DNA of 64,000 nucleotides from positions 1-64,000 of the forward strand of contig JAJDCD010000022.1 in the NCBI GenBank assembly GCA_029261035.1. The letters are read 5' to 3'. Source of the DNA: Candidatus Omnitrophota bacterium. GTDB lineage: Bacteria > Omnitrophota > Omnitrophia > Omnitrophales > JACROU01. Positions within the stretch are counted from its first letter, which is position 1. The number at the start of each line of letters is the position of its first letter. Position numbers and translations under genes: made by a program. Positions 24,785-33,875 of the stretch are shown here, piece by piece. Below the pieces are notes generated by a model. It did not search any database. It was not told where the DNA came from and saw nothing but the letters and a program-made list of their open reading frames with translations.

Positions 24785-26521
24785 ATGGAACAGCCTACTT
24801 TTTTTACGGAATTTCTACTTGTTATCGTTGTTGCTACCTGGGTAGCGGTTATCTTTGACCGCCTTCGCTTGCCCGCAGTTCTTGGGTTTCTCTTGGCTGG
24901 CCTTGTTATTGGTCCTCAAGGTTTTTCACTTCTTTCAAGCACTGAAAATATTCATCATTTAGCAGAAATGGGTGTTGTTCTTTTGATGTTTACCATTGGG
25001 CTTGAGTTTTCTGTAGATCACCTTAGGGGTGTTAAAAACATTGCTATTTGGGGCGGCTCTCTCCAAATTTTAATTTCAATTGGTTTGAGCTTATTGTTTA
25101 CTTTGTGGTCTTCACTCACATTGTATCAAGGGTTTGTGTTGGGTTCTGTGATTGCGTTAAGTTCAACAGCCCTGGTTTTAAAATACTTAATCGATAGAGG
25201 AGAGGTCGGAACAGAGCATGGGCGTATTGCTATCTCTATTCTTATCTTTCAAGATTTGGCTATATTGCCCCTAATGATTTTTACTTCAGGGCTTAGTTTA
25301 TCTACGGATCAGTTAGCTCAAAATTTGTTTTTTGCTTTTCTGAAAACTTCAGGATTAATTCTCTTTGTGATTGTCTTTTCTCGATATGTTCTTCCTCATT
25401 TATTAAGGCAAATTGCAATGAGTCGAAGTCGTGAGATTTTTTTCTTAACCTCTATTGTAATTTGTTTAGGGATGGCTTGGGTGAGTGGACAGTTAGGTCT
25501 TTCTTTTGCTGTAGGGGCTTTTATCGCGGGGTTTATGTTTGCTAATACGGATTATAAGAGTCAGATTATGGGAGATGTTATCCCTTTTAGACATGTTTTT
25601 GTCAGTATTTTCTTTGTATCCATTGGACTTTTATTTGATATTCATTTTGCGATAGAACATATCCTTACTGTGGTTACTGTATTCAGTTTTGTTTTGTTTA
25701 TTAACTTTGTGTTGATGAGTTTGTTGATTGTCGCTTTTGGTTACCCTCCGCGAGTAGCATTAGCCGCTGGAATTATGTTATCTCAAATTGGTGAGTTCTC
25801 TTTTCTTATCATTGAATCTGCAAGAAATGCGCAAGGAATAGATGAATACTTGTATCAGTTATTATTATCTGTCGCTTTTATGACTCTTTTGATTACACCT
25901 TTTTTATTTTCTTTAGTTCCTGTGGTGCTGAGAATTTCAGAAAACATTCCGTTTTTTGGTTTACCACCCCGCAATTGGAAGAAAAGCAAATTAGAGAAAA
26001 ACATTGCACTGAAAAATCATTATATTATTTGTGGTTTTGGAAAAGCGGGCGAAGATTTAGCGATGACCTTAAAAGAAGAAAAAGTACCTTTTTTGATTAT
26101 TGAGATGAACCCTCAGAAAGTAAAGAAAGCAAAGAAGTTAAGAATGAAAGCTATTTATGGAGATGCTGCTAATGAAGAGGTGATTAAAAGGGCAGGGATT
26201 AAAAAGGCGAAGGCCCTTATTGTTAGCTATGTGGACCCCTTTGGTGTGGGGCAAATGATTCGAATTTCTCAGGGTTTAAATGAGGATGCGGAGATTGTTG
26301 TTAGAACACGCTATGAACGGGATGTGGCCAAACTCTATGATTTAGGGGCAGATACCGTTATTATTGAAGAGTGGCAATCGAGTTATGAGCTGAATCGTAT
26401 TATTTTGAGTCAGCTAGAAATTTCTGAGAAAAAAATTAATCATCATTTAGATCGAATACAATCCCGTAAAGAACTGCTTGTAGAAGAAGCTATTTTGAAA
26501 AAAGATACGGAAGGCTTTTAG
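24785..26521 (+). CDS. CPA2-family K+/H+ antiporter with TrkA-N domain (KefB-like)
   Basis: A 578-residue inner-membrane cation/proton antiporter. Residues ~1-390 contain about 12 membrane segments, with GFLLAGLVIGPQG, FTIGLEFSV, SSTALVLKYL and FQDLAILPL, all typical of Kef/YbaL exchangers. Residues ~410-530 form a TrkA-N (RCK) Rossmann domain beginning YIICGFGKAGEDLA, with the YGDAANEEVI motif, for nucleotide gating. A short charged tail follows. It would exchange K+ (or Na+) for H+. The glutathione-control residues of true KefB/C cannot be judged by eye. Confidence 0.9.
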   Translation: MEQPTFFTEFLLVIVVATWVAVIFDRLRLPAVLGFLLAGLVIGPQGFSLLSSTENIHHLAEMGVVLLMFTIGLEFSVDHLRGVKNIAIWGGSLQILISIGLSLLFTLWSSLTLYQGFVLGSVIALSSTALVLKYLIDRGEVGTEHGRIAISILIFQDLAILPLMIFTSGLSLSTDQLAQNLFFAFLKTSGLILFVIVFSRYVLPHLLRQIAMSRSREIFFLTSIVICLGMAWVSGQLGLSFAVGAFIAGFMFANTDYKSQIMGDVIPFRHVFVSIFFVSIGLLFDIHFAIEHILTVVTVFSFVLFINFVLMSLLIVAFGYPPRVALAAGIMLSQIGEFSFLIIESARNAQGIDEYLYQLLLSVAFMTLLITPFLFSLVPVVLRISENIPFFGLPPRNWKKSKLEKNIALKNHYIICGFGKAGEDLAMTLKEEKVPFLIIEMNPQKVKKAKKLRMKAIYGDAANEEVIKRAGIKKAKALIVSYVDPFGVGQMIRISQGLNEDAEIVVRTRYERDVAKLYDLGADTVIIEEWQSSYELNRIILSQLEISEKKINHHLDRIQSRKELLVEEAILKKDTEGF

Positions 26522-26574
26522 TTCTTCTCTCAAAGAATTCCTCCTTAGAAAAAATTCATCCAATAAAACTCTTT

Positions 26575-26590
26575 AGTGATCTAAGTCACT
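26575..26590 (+). promoter_or_regulatory. CRP-like palindrome upstream of the desaturase
   Basis: AGTGA-TCTAAG-TCACT is a perfect inverted repeat with the 6-bp spacing of CRP-type sites. A -10-like CATTAT (26612-26617) lies 29.5 bp from its centre, giving a predicted operator position near -41.5. Part of a set of four (see the finding). Confidence 0.55.
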
Positions 26591-26642
26591 GTAAGAACTG
26601 AATTTCAATGTCATTATGCTCCAAATTAAAAGGAGAATCATA

Positions 26643-27815
26643 ATGAAGCCACCATCGCCGCCTATTCGTAAAATAATTTGGGTCAATGTTATTTTTTTTG
26701 CGATAACCACTTTTGTAGCACTCATAGGAGCTCCTACTTATATCTACAAATATGGGCTTTCTTTTTTTGATATTACTTTATTTGTATTTTTTATGATAGC
26801 AACGGGTTTGTCTGTAACTGCTGGATATCATCGTTTGTTTGCACATACGACTTATCAAACAAATCCGATTATTCGTTTTTTGTTCTTGTTTTTTGGAGCA
26901 GCTGCTTTTGAGCAACCTGTACTGGATTGGGCATCTCAACATCGAGATCATCATCAATATGTTGATACGGATGAGGACCCTTATAATATTAATAAAGGAT
27001 TCTTTTATGCACATATGGGGTGGTTGATGTTTTGGGAGCATGATGTAGATCACTCTAATGTGAAAGATTTACAGAAAGATCCGATGGTAATGCATCAATC
27101 TAAATACTACATGTTGTGGGCTGCCGGTTCTGGGATTATTCTCCCTGTTCTTATTGGAGCCTTTGCAGGTCATGCTTTGGCAGCTTTTATTTTTGCTGTT
27201 TGCTTAAGGCTTACCTTGGTGTATCACGCAACTTTCTTTATCAATTCCATTTGCCACATGTTTGGGAAATCCACATATGATATTCATCAAACAGCAAGGG
27301 ACCATTGGTTTATAGCATTTTTAACCTATGGAGAAGGCTATCATAATTTTCATCACGCCTTTCCAAATGACTACCGTAACGGAGTGCGTTGGTACCAATA
27401 TGACCCATGTAAATGGTTGATTGCATCTATGAATTATATTGGGATGGCACGGGGTTTGAAGAGGGCTTCTCGTTTTCGTATTTTGGAAAAACGGTTAGCT
27501 GCTGAGAATCAACGAACAAACGAATTGTTGGAGTCTCTGATAAAAGATCCTCGTCTGGCAAATGCACTTTCGGTTTTTCAAACGCATTATCAGAAGGTGA
27601 AAAATAGTTTGCTGGCTTGGGAGGAAACAGCCAAGGAATATAAGCGTATTTTACGTAAACATGTGAGCCTAAATAACTTTAATTTGCGTTCAAAAGCATT
27701 TAAAGAGATGAAGTCGACACGATCCCTGTTTCAAAGAAAATATCAGAAGTGGAATCGTCTTACGAACAAAGACCCTATTCTTCTGACGCAGTTTCTCTTA
27801 TCTAAAGCAGCTTAA
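26643..27815 (+). CDS. Membrane fatty-acid desaturase (delta-9 acyl type)
   Basis: A 390-residue membrane di-iron desaturase that introduces a double bond into acyl chains using O2. The three histidine boxes are HRLFAH (~63), HRDHH (~100) and HNFHH (~234), in the order and spacing of acyl-CoA/acyl-lipid delta-9 desaturases. Four or more membrane segments surround them. The last ~110 residues (from EKRLAAENQRTN) are a charged helical extension not usual in the family. I start at ATG 26643 after AAAAGGAGAATCATA; the upstream ATG 26616 overlaps the likely -10. An oxygen-dependent enzyme next to nitrate respiration suggests facultative growth. Confidence 0.92.
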   Translation: MKPPSPPIRKIIWVNVIFFAITTFVALIGAPTYIYKYGLSFFDITLFVFFMIATGLSVTAGYHRLFAHTTYQTNPIIRFLFLFFGAAAFEQPVLDWASQHRDHHQYVDTDEDPYNINKGFFYAHMGWLMFWEHDVDHSNVKDLQKDPMVMHQSKYYMLWAAGSGIILPVLIGAFAGHALAAFIFAVCLRLTLVYHATFFINSICHMFGKSTYDIHQTARDHWFIAFLTYGEGYHNFHHAFPNDYRNGVRWYQYDPCKWLIASMNYIGMARGLKRASRFRILEKRLAAENQRTNELLESLIKDPRLANALSVFQTHYQKVKNSLLAWEETAKEYKRILRKHVSLNNFNLRSKAFKEMKSTRSLFQRKYQKWNRLTNKDPILLTQFLLSKAA

Positions 27816-27843
27816 TTTATTTTGACCCCGATGAGGTGTTTGT

Positions 27844-28005
27844 ATGCACGAAAATGAAATAAATTTCGAAATTAATGAAATCGTTAATATTAAAGGTTTG
27901 ATCTTTAAGATTGCACTTGTCGATGCTGGAACTCGAAAGATGTGCCTTAAACAAATTTCCAAAGAAGAAGCAGCTGTCCTTAAAGAAGAAAGTGAAAAGG
28001 GCTAA
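27844..28005 (+). CDS. 53-residue small protein of unknown function
   Basis: ATG 27844 follows GATGAGGTGTTTGT and the frame ends at TAA 28003-28005. The product is a compact, acidic sequence (INEIVNIKGLIFKIALVDAG, one cysteine, then a charged helix). I recognise no family; the beta-rich first half could be a small barrel. It lies 28 bases after the desaturase and 23 bases before the cyclic-nucleotide-fold protein, so it is probably co-transcribed with them. Confidence 0.5.
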   Translation: MHENEINFEINEIVNIKGLIFKIALVDAGTRKMCLKQISKEEAAVLKEESEKG

Positions 28006-28028
28006 GCTTTAAGCTGGAGGAGAATATT

Positions 28029-28481
28029 ATGGAAGAAATTCAAAAAGTTGTTTCTAAACATCCATTTTTTGAAGGTTTGGATGAATGGTATTTGGAACAA
28101 CTGGCAAGGTATGGCACGTTCGCAGAATATGCTTCGAATGAATTTTTGATTCGTGAGTGTGGAGAAGCGGACCAGTTCTTTTTGATTCTAGAAGGAAAAG
28201 TCGCTGTGGGTTTTGAGAGTGATGGAGGAAACTTTTCAGCAGTGCAGGAGTTAACAGAGAAGGACATTTTAGGGTGGTCTTGGCTGATTCCGCCTCACCG
28301 GTGGCACTTTGATGCTATGGCTAAGACAGAAGTTAAAGTTATTGTCTTTGATGCGAAATACCTAAGAACTAAGTGCGAGGAAGATCCTAAATTAGGCTAT
28401 GAAATGCTTAAGCGATTGACGCACTTCATTACCCAGAGGCTATTAGCAACTCGACTTCAGCTAGCAACTCCTCCTGTATAG
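28029..28481 (+). CDS. Cyclic-nucleotide-binding-fold protein without DNA-binding domain
   Basis: A 150-residue protein that is only the cupin-like sensor domain of the Crp/Fnr family. It has HPFFEGLDEWYLEQLARY, IRECGEADQFFLILEGKVAV and ILGWSWLIPPHRWHFDAMA, and ends after the long dimer helix. No helix-turn-helix follows. It could bind a ligand and signal through another protein, or form mixed dimers with the complete Crp/Fnr regulator encoded immediately downstream. GGAGGAGAATATT precedes the ATG. Confidence 0.85.
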   Translation: MEEIQKVVSKHPFFEGLDEWYLEQLARYGTFAEYASNEFLIRECGEADQFFLILEGKVAVGFESDGGNFSAVQELTEKDILGWSWLIPPHRWHFDAMAKTEVKVIVFDAKYLRTKCEEDPKLGYEMLKRLTHFITQRLLATRLQLATPPV

Positions 28482-28534
28482 GATGAAAGAACATGATTTT
28501 AATTTCTTATATATAGAAATGGGGGGTTTTTTGC

Positions 28535-28540
28535 TATACT
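28535..28540 (+). promoter_or_regulatory. -10 element predicting a leaderless Crp/Fnr mRNA
   Basis: TATACT lies seven bases before ATG 28548, so a transcript from it would begin at or next to the start codon. No Shine-Dalgarno sequence is visible between it and the ATG, and no good -35 is seen. Tentative. Confidence 0.35.
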
Positions 28541-28547
28541 CCTACCT

Positions 28548-29210
28548 ATGCTTAAAGACATTCCATTATTCCAAGATTTAACAGCTGATGAAAGAAAGAT
28601 TCTCGAGACTTGTTTGCATGAGAAGACCTACGAAAAAGGGGAGGTTCTCTTTTTGGCAGGAACTATGTGTAAGCGAGTTTTCTTTGTTGCATCTGGAAAA
28701 ATTAAGCTTTACAGAACCTCTGCTTCTGGAAAAGAACAGGTTTTAGAAGTTCTGGGTGGAGGTGAAACATGTGCTTGTAATGCTGAAGCTCAAGCCTTTA
28801 GTTGTGCTTCTACGGGAGAGGCCCTTATGCCGACAACAGTCTGGTACTTGTCAAAACCAGATTATCTCCGCTTAGTACATGAAAATCCTAATATTGCCCG
28901 CAAATTGCTTCAAATCTTAACAGATAAGTTATTTAATATTGGGGGTTTAGTTGAAGAAATTTCTTTGATGAACGTCAAAGAGCGTCTTGTTAAGTTTCTA
29001 TTAGATATGCTTAAAGATCAGACGAAGGGCGAAGGTAAAGATGAAGTTTTGATATTACCTTTCACCCGAGAAGAAATAGCTCACCAACTAGGTTCTGCAA
29101 GGGAAACGGTAGCGAGAAACCTTCATCAACTGAAGCAAGACAAGCTTATTGATATAAAACCTCATCAAATCGTTATTCTTGATAAAAATGGATTAGAAAG
29201 TCTCTTGTAA
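28548..29210 (+). CDS. Crp/Fnr-family transcriptional regulator
   Basis: A 220-residue activator with an N-terminal effector domain (~1-120, FLAGTMCKRVFFVASGKIKL) and a C-terminal winged helix. The recognition helix reads SARETVARNL. Its R-E-T-V matches the Arg-Glu of E. coli CRP that reads TGTGA half-sites, which fits the TGTGA-type palindromes found upstream of four operons here. Several cysteines (C46, C85, C87, C95) are scattered, but the N-terminal Fnr cluster signature is absent. It sits ~195 bases before the nitrate operon, whose promoter carries a perfect site, so it is the likely nitrate/anaerobic activator. The effector is unknown. Confidence 0.88.
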   Translation: MLKDIPLFQDLTADERKILETCLHEKTYEKGEVLFLAGTMCKRVFFVASGKIKLYRTSASGKEQVLEVLGGGETCACNAEAQAFSCASTGEALMPTTVWYLSKPDYLRLVHENPNIARKLLQILTDKLFNIGGLVEEISLMNVKERLVKFLLDMLKDQTKGEGKDEVLILPFTREEIAHQLGSARETVARNLHQLKQDKLIDIKPHQIVILDKNGLESLL

Positions 29211-29309
29211 CTCTACTTATTTATCTTCTGTTTTTCATCTCATTTCATTGAAAATCCTACAAATACGACAATTTCTGCCTAAAACTTAAAAATAGTTAAT
29301 TTACCTGTG

Positions 29310-29352
29310 TGTGACCCATGTCACAAACAGTTTTAAGTAATGGAGCTATACT
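29310..29352 (+). promoter_or_regulatory. Perfect CRP-type site and -10 of the nitrate operon
   Basis: TGTGA-CCCATG-TCACA (29310-29325) is a perfect palindrome. TATACT (29347-29352) is the -10, 29.5 bp from the site centre, which predicts a start near 29359 and a site at about -41.5, the class II activation position. No -35 is needed at such promoters. Confidence 0.7.
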
Positions 29353-29406
29353 ATTTTACGAGTTTGCACTATTCACCCAATTCTTTAGACTCTACGAAGG
29401 TGTGTA

Positions 29407-30198
29407 ATGAAGATAAATTTGTTGAGATTCTCAATTTCTCTATTTGTTTTGCTGGTATGTTTTCATTCTGGTAAGGCATTTGCTATCGATGAAGATATGG
29501 TGGATATTGACACGTCGGTTCAACTTTATGTACAGAACTGTTCTGGCTGTCATACCGTTGGAGGAGGAGAGCTGACGGGCCCTGACTTAAAGGATGTTTC
29601 TACATGGTCCCAGAATGATCTATTTCCGGCAGTAAAGAGAATGGAGAAAGAGGTAGGGCCTTTAACGGATGAAGAAATTCAGAGTTTGGTAGATTTCTTA
29701 AAGACTCCAGATGCGGGAGAACGTGTAAAAGCAGAAGAAGCAAAGGTTTCTATGAAGTTCCTGTCCCAGATGTCACCCGCAGATTCGGAGTTAGGAAAAG
29801 AATTATTTTTTGGCGAGAAAAGTTTTGAGAATAAAGGCTTAGCTTGCATTTCCTGCCACGGGATATCGGATTACCAAGGAGGCCATTTAGGTCCCGACTT
29901 AACAGGGATTTACAAGAAAATGGGTGAAACGGCTTTAGTTTCTGCTAATGAAAAAGCTAGCTTTAAGATTATGCGAGCGGCTTATAAAGATCACGCTATT
30001 ACAAAACAAGAAGCGCTCCACTTAACCGAGTTTATGAAAAAAGTTTCTGAAGATCCAAAAACGGCATCGGAGTTTAATCCTGTTGTATGGATAGGCTCAG
30101 GGTTAGCCTTATTATTTTTTATTGTTCTTTTATTTATACGACCTAAAAGAAAAAAAAGCACAAGACATAATTTAATTAAAAAAACGAAAAAAGGGTAA
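29407..30198 (+). CDS. Membrane-anchored dihaem cytochrome c
   Basis: A 263-residue exported cytochrome. A signal peptide (LLRFSISLFVLLVCFHSGKAFA) is followed by two haem-binding motifs, CSGCH (~residues 45-49) and CISCH (~147-151). Each sits in a class I cytochrome c domain with later P-D-L motifs (TGPDL, LGPDL). A single membrane helix near 226-245 (SGLALLFFIVLLFI) and a basic cytoplasmic tail anchor it. It is the first gene of the nitrate operon, four bases before narG, so it probably carries electrons between the Rieske/cytochrome b module and a periplasmic partner. Confidence 0.88.
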   Translation: MKINLLRFSISLFVLLVCFHSGKAFAIDEDMVDIDTSVQLYVQNCSGCHTVGGGELTGPDLKDVSTWSQNDLFPAVKRMEKEVGPLTDEEIQSLVDFLKTPDAGERVKAEEAKVSMKFLSQMSPADSELGKELFFGEKSFENKGLACISCHGISDYQGGHLGPDLTGIYKKMGETALVSANEKASFKIMRAAYKDHAITKQEALHLTEFMKKVSEDPKTASEFNPVVWIGSGLALLFFIVLLFIRPKRKKSTRHNLIKKTKKG

Positions 30199-30201
30199 AT
30201 C

Positions 30202-33200
30202 ATGAGTTGGATAAAAGATATTTTTTCACCTAAAGAAAGATCCTGGGAAGATTTTTATCGCAATCGTTGGGCTTATGACAAGATTGTTCGGAGTACTCAT
30301 GGTGTAAACTGCACCGGATCTTGTAGTTGGAATATTCATGTAAAGCAGGGGATTGTTACGTGGGAAATGCAAGCTTTGGACTACCCTCAAATTGATAAAC
30401 AAATTCCTCCTTACGAACCTCGAGGATGTCAGAGAGGGATTTCTTACTCTTGGTATATCTATAGCCCTTTAAGAATTAAGTATCCATTAGTGAGAGGGGT
30501 TCTTTTTGATTTGTGGAGAGAAGCTAAAAGAAAATATCCAACGGATCCTGTCAAAGCCTGGGAATCCATTGTAACGAATGAAAAGTCTAGAAAAGAATAC
30601 CAACAAGCTCGAGGCAAGGGAGGTTTTAGAAGAGTTTCTTGGGATGAAGTCAGTGAGATTATGGCTGCAGCTAATCTTTATACAGTGAAAAAATATGGGC
30701 CAGACCGATTGGTTGGATTTTCTCCAATTCCGGCGATGTCTATGATTAGTTATGCCGCAGGAGCTCGTTTTATGCAGCTTATGGGTGGTGTGGCTATGTC
30801 TTTTTATGATTGGTATTGTGATTTACCCCCTGCTTCTCCAGAAGTTTGGGGTGAGCAGACCGACGTGGCTGAAAGTGCGGATTGGTATCAATCTAGAATG
30901 ATCGCTGTTGTGGGATCTAATGTATTGATGACGCGTACGCCCGATGCGCATTACTTAGTCGAAGTGAGGCATCGTGGAAGTAAAGTTGTTGTTTTTTCTC
31001 CAGATTTTAGTCAAACCTCAAAAATTGCTGACGAATGGGTTCCAATTCACCAAGGACAAGATGGTGCTTTTTGGCTTGCTGTAGGGCATGTTATTTTGAA
31101 AGAGTATTTTGTTGATCAAAAAACGGATTTCTTTTTGGATTATCAAAAGAAGTATACGGATGGACCTTTTCTTGTGGTTCTAAACAAGGGTGATGACGGA
31201 GTTTTTAAAGCGGGGTCTTTTTTAAGAGCTTCTGACTTTAAAGAAACACAAGATGAAGAAAATGGAGAATGGAAACTTTTTGTTTGGGATCAAAAAACAA
31301 ATAAACCGGCTATGCCAACAGGAACTGTAGGACATCGTTGGCAGGAAAAGAAAGGGGAATGGAATCTTAAAATGGAAGATTCTAAAACAGGAGAAAAACT
31401 GGATCCTGTTTTGTTTTTTGAAGGAAAAAATGCGGAGCAGGTTTCTGTTCATATGGACGATTTCTCTCAAGGGTTTGAAACGCAAAGTTTAGAACGTTCT
31501 ATGTGTGCTCGGAAAATCAAAACGAAAGATGGGGAAGTGTATGTAACCACTTCTATGGAGCTGATGTTGGCTCAATATGGTGTTAAAAGATCAGAAAATG
31601 CTGAAGGGTTATGGCCAGATAGTTATGAGAATGATCTGGTGTATACGCCTGCTTGGCAAGAAAAGTTTACAGGCATCAAATCTTCAGTAGTGATTAATTT
31701 TGCAAGGGATTGGGCTCAGACGGCTATAGAAAGTGAAGGTCGTTGCAGTATTATTATTGGGGCTGGCGCAAATCACTGGTATCACAATAATCTGATTTAT
31801 AGAGCGTGTATTAATGCACTCATCTTTTGTGGATGTGTTGGTAAGAACGGTGGTGGTTGGAACCATTATGTAGGGCAAGAAAAACTGGCCCCAATGGCTT
31901 CTTGGTCTCCTATTGCATTTGGTACGGATTGGGGCGGTCCTCCTCGGCTTCAAAACTCTCCTTCATTTCACTATATTCATTCGGATCAATGGCGTTATGA
32001 GAAAGCATTTGATGAGGTTTGTGCTGTGAGTGAAAAAGATCATCCTATGACAACAGGACATACGGCAGATAAGCAGGCTTTGGCTGTTCGTAACGGTTGG
32101 CTTCCATGTTTTCCTCAATTTAATAAAAGTAATTTTGATTTAATTAAAGAAGCTCGAGAGGATGGAGCAGACGATCCTGGAAAAATAAAAAATTATGTAG
32201 TTAAACAATTAAAAGAGCGTAAGCTTTTATTTTCTATGGAAGATCCAGATAACCCCACGAGCTTTCCTCGTGTTTGGTACATTTGGCGTGGTAATGCTTT
32301 GATGTCTTCTGCTAAGGGGCATGAATATTTTTTAAAACATTATTTAGGAACACATTCCAATGCGATTTCTGAAGAAGTGGCGAAAGAAGATATTAAAGAG
32401 GTTGTTTGGCATGACAAGGTAGAGCTTGGAAAAATGGATTTAGTTGTGGATTTAAATTATCGTATGGATTCCTCTGCACTTTACTCCGATATTGTATTGC
32501 CGGCAGCCACTTATTATGAAAAAGATGATTTAAACTCTACGGACATGCATTCTTTTATCCATCCTTTACAAGCGGCGGTTCAGCCTTGTTGGGAATCTAA
32601 AAGCGACTGGGCTATTTTTCGAGATTTAGCAAAAGCAACTTCTGAAATGTCGGAACAATATTTTTCAGAACCTGTTGAGGATATTGTTGTAACTCCTTTA
32701 CTTCATGATACGCCACAGGAAATCACACAGCCCACCGTGAAAGATTGGGCTAAGGGAGAGTGTGAACCTATTCCGGGAAAAACAATGCCTAATATTCAAG
32801 TTGTTCAGCGGCATTATCCTGATGTGTATAAGAAATTTATTTCTTTAGGGCCTAACTATCGAAATAAGGGGTTGTCAGCTCATGGGTTGAGTTATATGGC
32901 AGATGATGAATATGATCGCTTTTGTGAAGAAGAGCCCGTAGAAAAGTGGGATGGAAAGGTCTACCCATCTCTTAAAGAAGATAGAGGTGTTTGTGAGATT
33001 ATTTTAGCTTTTGCTCCAGAAACGAATGGAGAAATGGCTTGTCGCGCTTATGAGGCGGAATCTAAAAAAACAGGTTTGGATCTCACTCATCTAGCTGAAG
33101 ACAGCCGTTCCATTAAATATAATTTTAACGATTTAATCGCTTCTCCTAAGAGGGTATTGACGACACCTTATTGGACAGGGGTAACACGAGACAATCGAAC

Positions 33201-33837
33201 GTATAGTGCCTTTTGTCAGAATATAGAACAGTTGATTCCATGGAGAACTTTGACAGGAAGGCAGCACTTTTATATGGATCATGAGGCGTATCGGGCTTTT
33301 GGGGAACATGTTCCTACCTTTAAAATTAGAATGGATGAAAAACAAAGTCGTGATTTGGTTCAAACAAAAAAAGAACCAGACAGTCTAACTCTAAATTATT
33401 TAACTCCACATGGTAAATGGCATATCCATAGTACTTATGGAGACACGCTTCGTATGAAGACGTTGTCACGAGGAATTGAACCTATATGGTTGAATGATCG
33501 AGATGCTGGTTTAGTGGGTGTTTGTGATAATGATTGGGTCGAGGTGACGAATGATCACGGGTCTGTTGTTACGAGAGCGTGTGTGAGCGCTCGAATTCCA
33601 AGAGGTATTTGTTTTATTTATCATGCAGTGGAAAGAACGGTTGGAGTTCCTAAATCACCGTCGCGTAATTTTAAACGAGCAGGAGGACATAACAGTTTAA
33701 CTCGAGCTCGATTGAAGCCTTTGTTTATGATTGGGGGATATGCTCAATTTTCATACTTTTTTAACTATTGGGGTCCTCAAGGAGTTAATAGAGATACTTT
33801 TATAAAAATACGCAAACTAGGCAAATTGGTCTGGTAA
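30202..33837 (+). CDS. narG: Respiratory nitrate reductase alpha subunit NarG
   Basis: A 1211-residue molybdenum-bis-MGD catalytic subunit reducing nitrate to nitrite. HGVNCTGSCSW (H33, C37, C41) with a later cysteine in EPRGCQRG (C76) gives the His/Cys-ligated FS0 cluster of NarG. YCDLPPASPEVWGEQTDV supplies the Asp that binds Mo (~D207). The N-terminus lacks a twin-arginine signal, so it should face the cytoplasm. NarJ, a NarI-like subunit and NarK carriers follow, which favours nitrate reduction over nitrite oxidation. Length is close to E. coli NarG (~1247). Confidence 0.95.
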   Translation: MSWIKDIFSPKERSWEDFYRNRWAYDKIVRSTHGVNCTGSCSWNIHVKQGIVTWEMQALDYPQIDKQIPPYEPRGCQRGISYSWYIYSPLRIKYPLVRGVLFDLWREAKRKYPTDPVKAWESIVTNEKSRKEYQQARGKGGFRRVSWDEVSEIMAAANLYTVKKYGPDRLVGFSPIPAMSMISYAAGARFMQLMGGVAMSFYDWYCDLPPASPEVWGEQTDVAESADWYQSRMIAVVGSNVLMTRTPDAHYLVEVRHRGSKVVVFSPDFSQTSKIADEWVPIHQGQDGAFWLAVGHVILKEYFVDQKTDFFLDYQKKYTDGPFLVVLNKGDDGVFKAGSFLRASDFKETQDEENGEWKLFVWDQKTNKPAMPTGTVGHRWQEKKGEWNLKMEDSKTGEKLDPVLFFEGKNAEQVSVHMDDFSQGFETQSLERSMCARKIKTKDGEVYVTTSMELMLAQYGVKRSENAEGLWPDSYENDLVYTPAWQEKFTGIKSSVVINFARDWAQTAIESEGRCSIIIGAGANHWYHNNLIYRACINALIFCGCVGKNGGGWNHYVGQEKLAPMASWSPIAFGTDWGGPPRLQNSPSFHYIHSDQWRYEKAFDEVCAVSEKDHPMTTGHTADKQALAVRNGWLPCFPQFNKSNFDLIKEAREDGADDPGKIKNYVVKQLKERKLLFSMEDPDNPTSFPRVWYIWRGNALMSSAKGHEYFLKHYLGTHSNAISEEVAKEDIKEVVWHDKVELGKMDLVVDLNYRMDSSALYSDIVLPAATYYEKDDLNSTDMHSFIHPLQAAVQPCWESKSDWAIFRDLAKATSEMSEQYFSEPVEDIVVTPLLHDTPQEITQPTVKDWAKGECEPIPGKTMPNIQVVQRHYPDVYKKFISLGPNYRNKGLSAHGLSYMADDEYDRFCEEEPVEKWDGKVYPSLKEDRGVCEIILAFAPETNGEMACRAYEAESKKTGLDLTHLAEDSRSIKYNFNDLIASPKRVLTTPYWTGVTRDNRTYSAFCQNIEQLIPWRTLTGRQHFYMDHEAYRAFGEHVPTFKIRMDEKQSRDLVQTKKEPDSLTLNYLTPHGKWHIHSTYGDTLRMKTLSRGIEPIWLNDRDAGLVGVCDNDWVEVTNDHGSVVTRACVSARIPRGICFIYHAVERTVGVPKSPSRNFKRAGGHNSLTRARLKPLFMIGGYAQFSYFFNYWGPQGVNRDTFIKIRKLGKLVW

Positions 33838-33875
33838 ATCGAAGAAATATTTTTACATAACAAAGGAAAAACATA

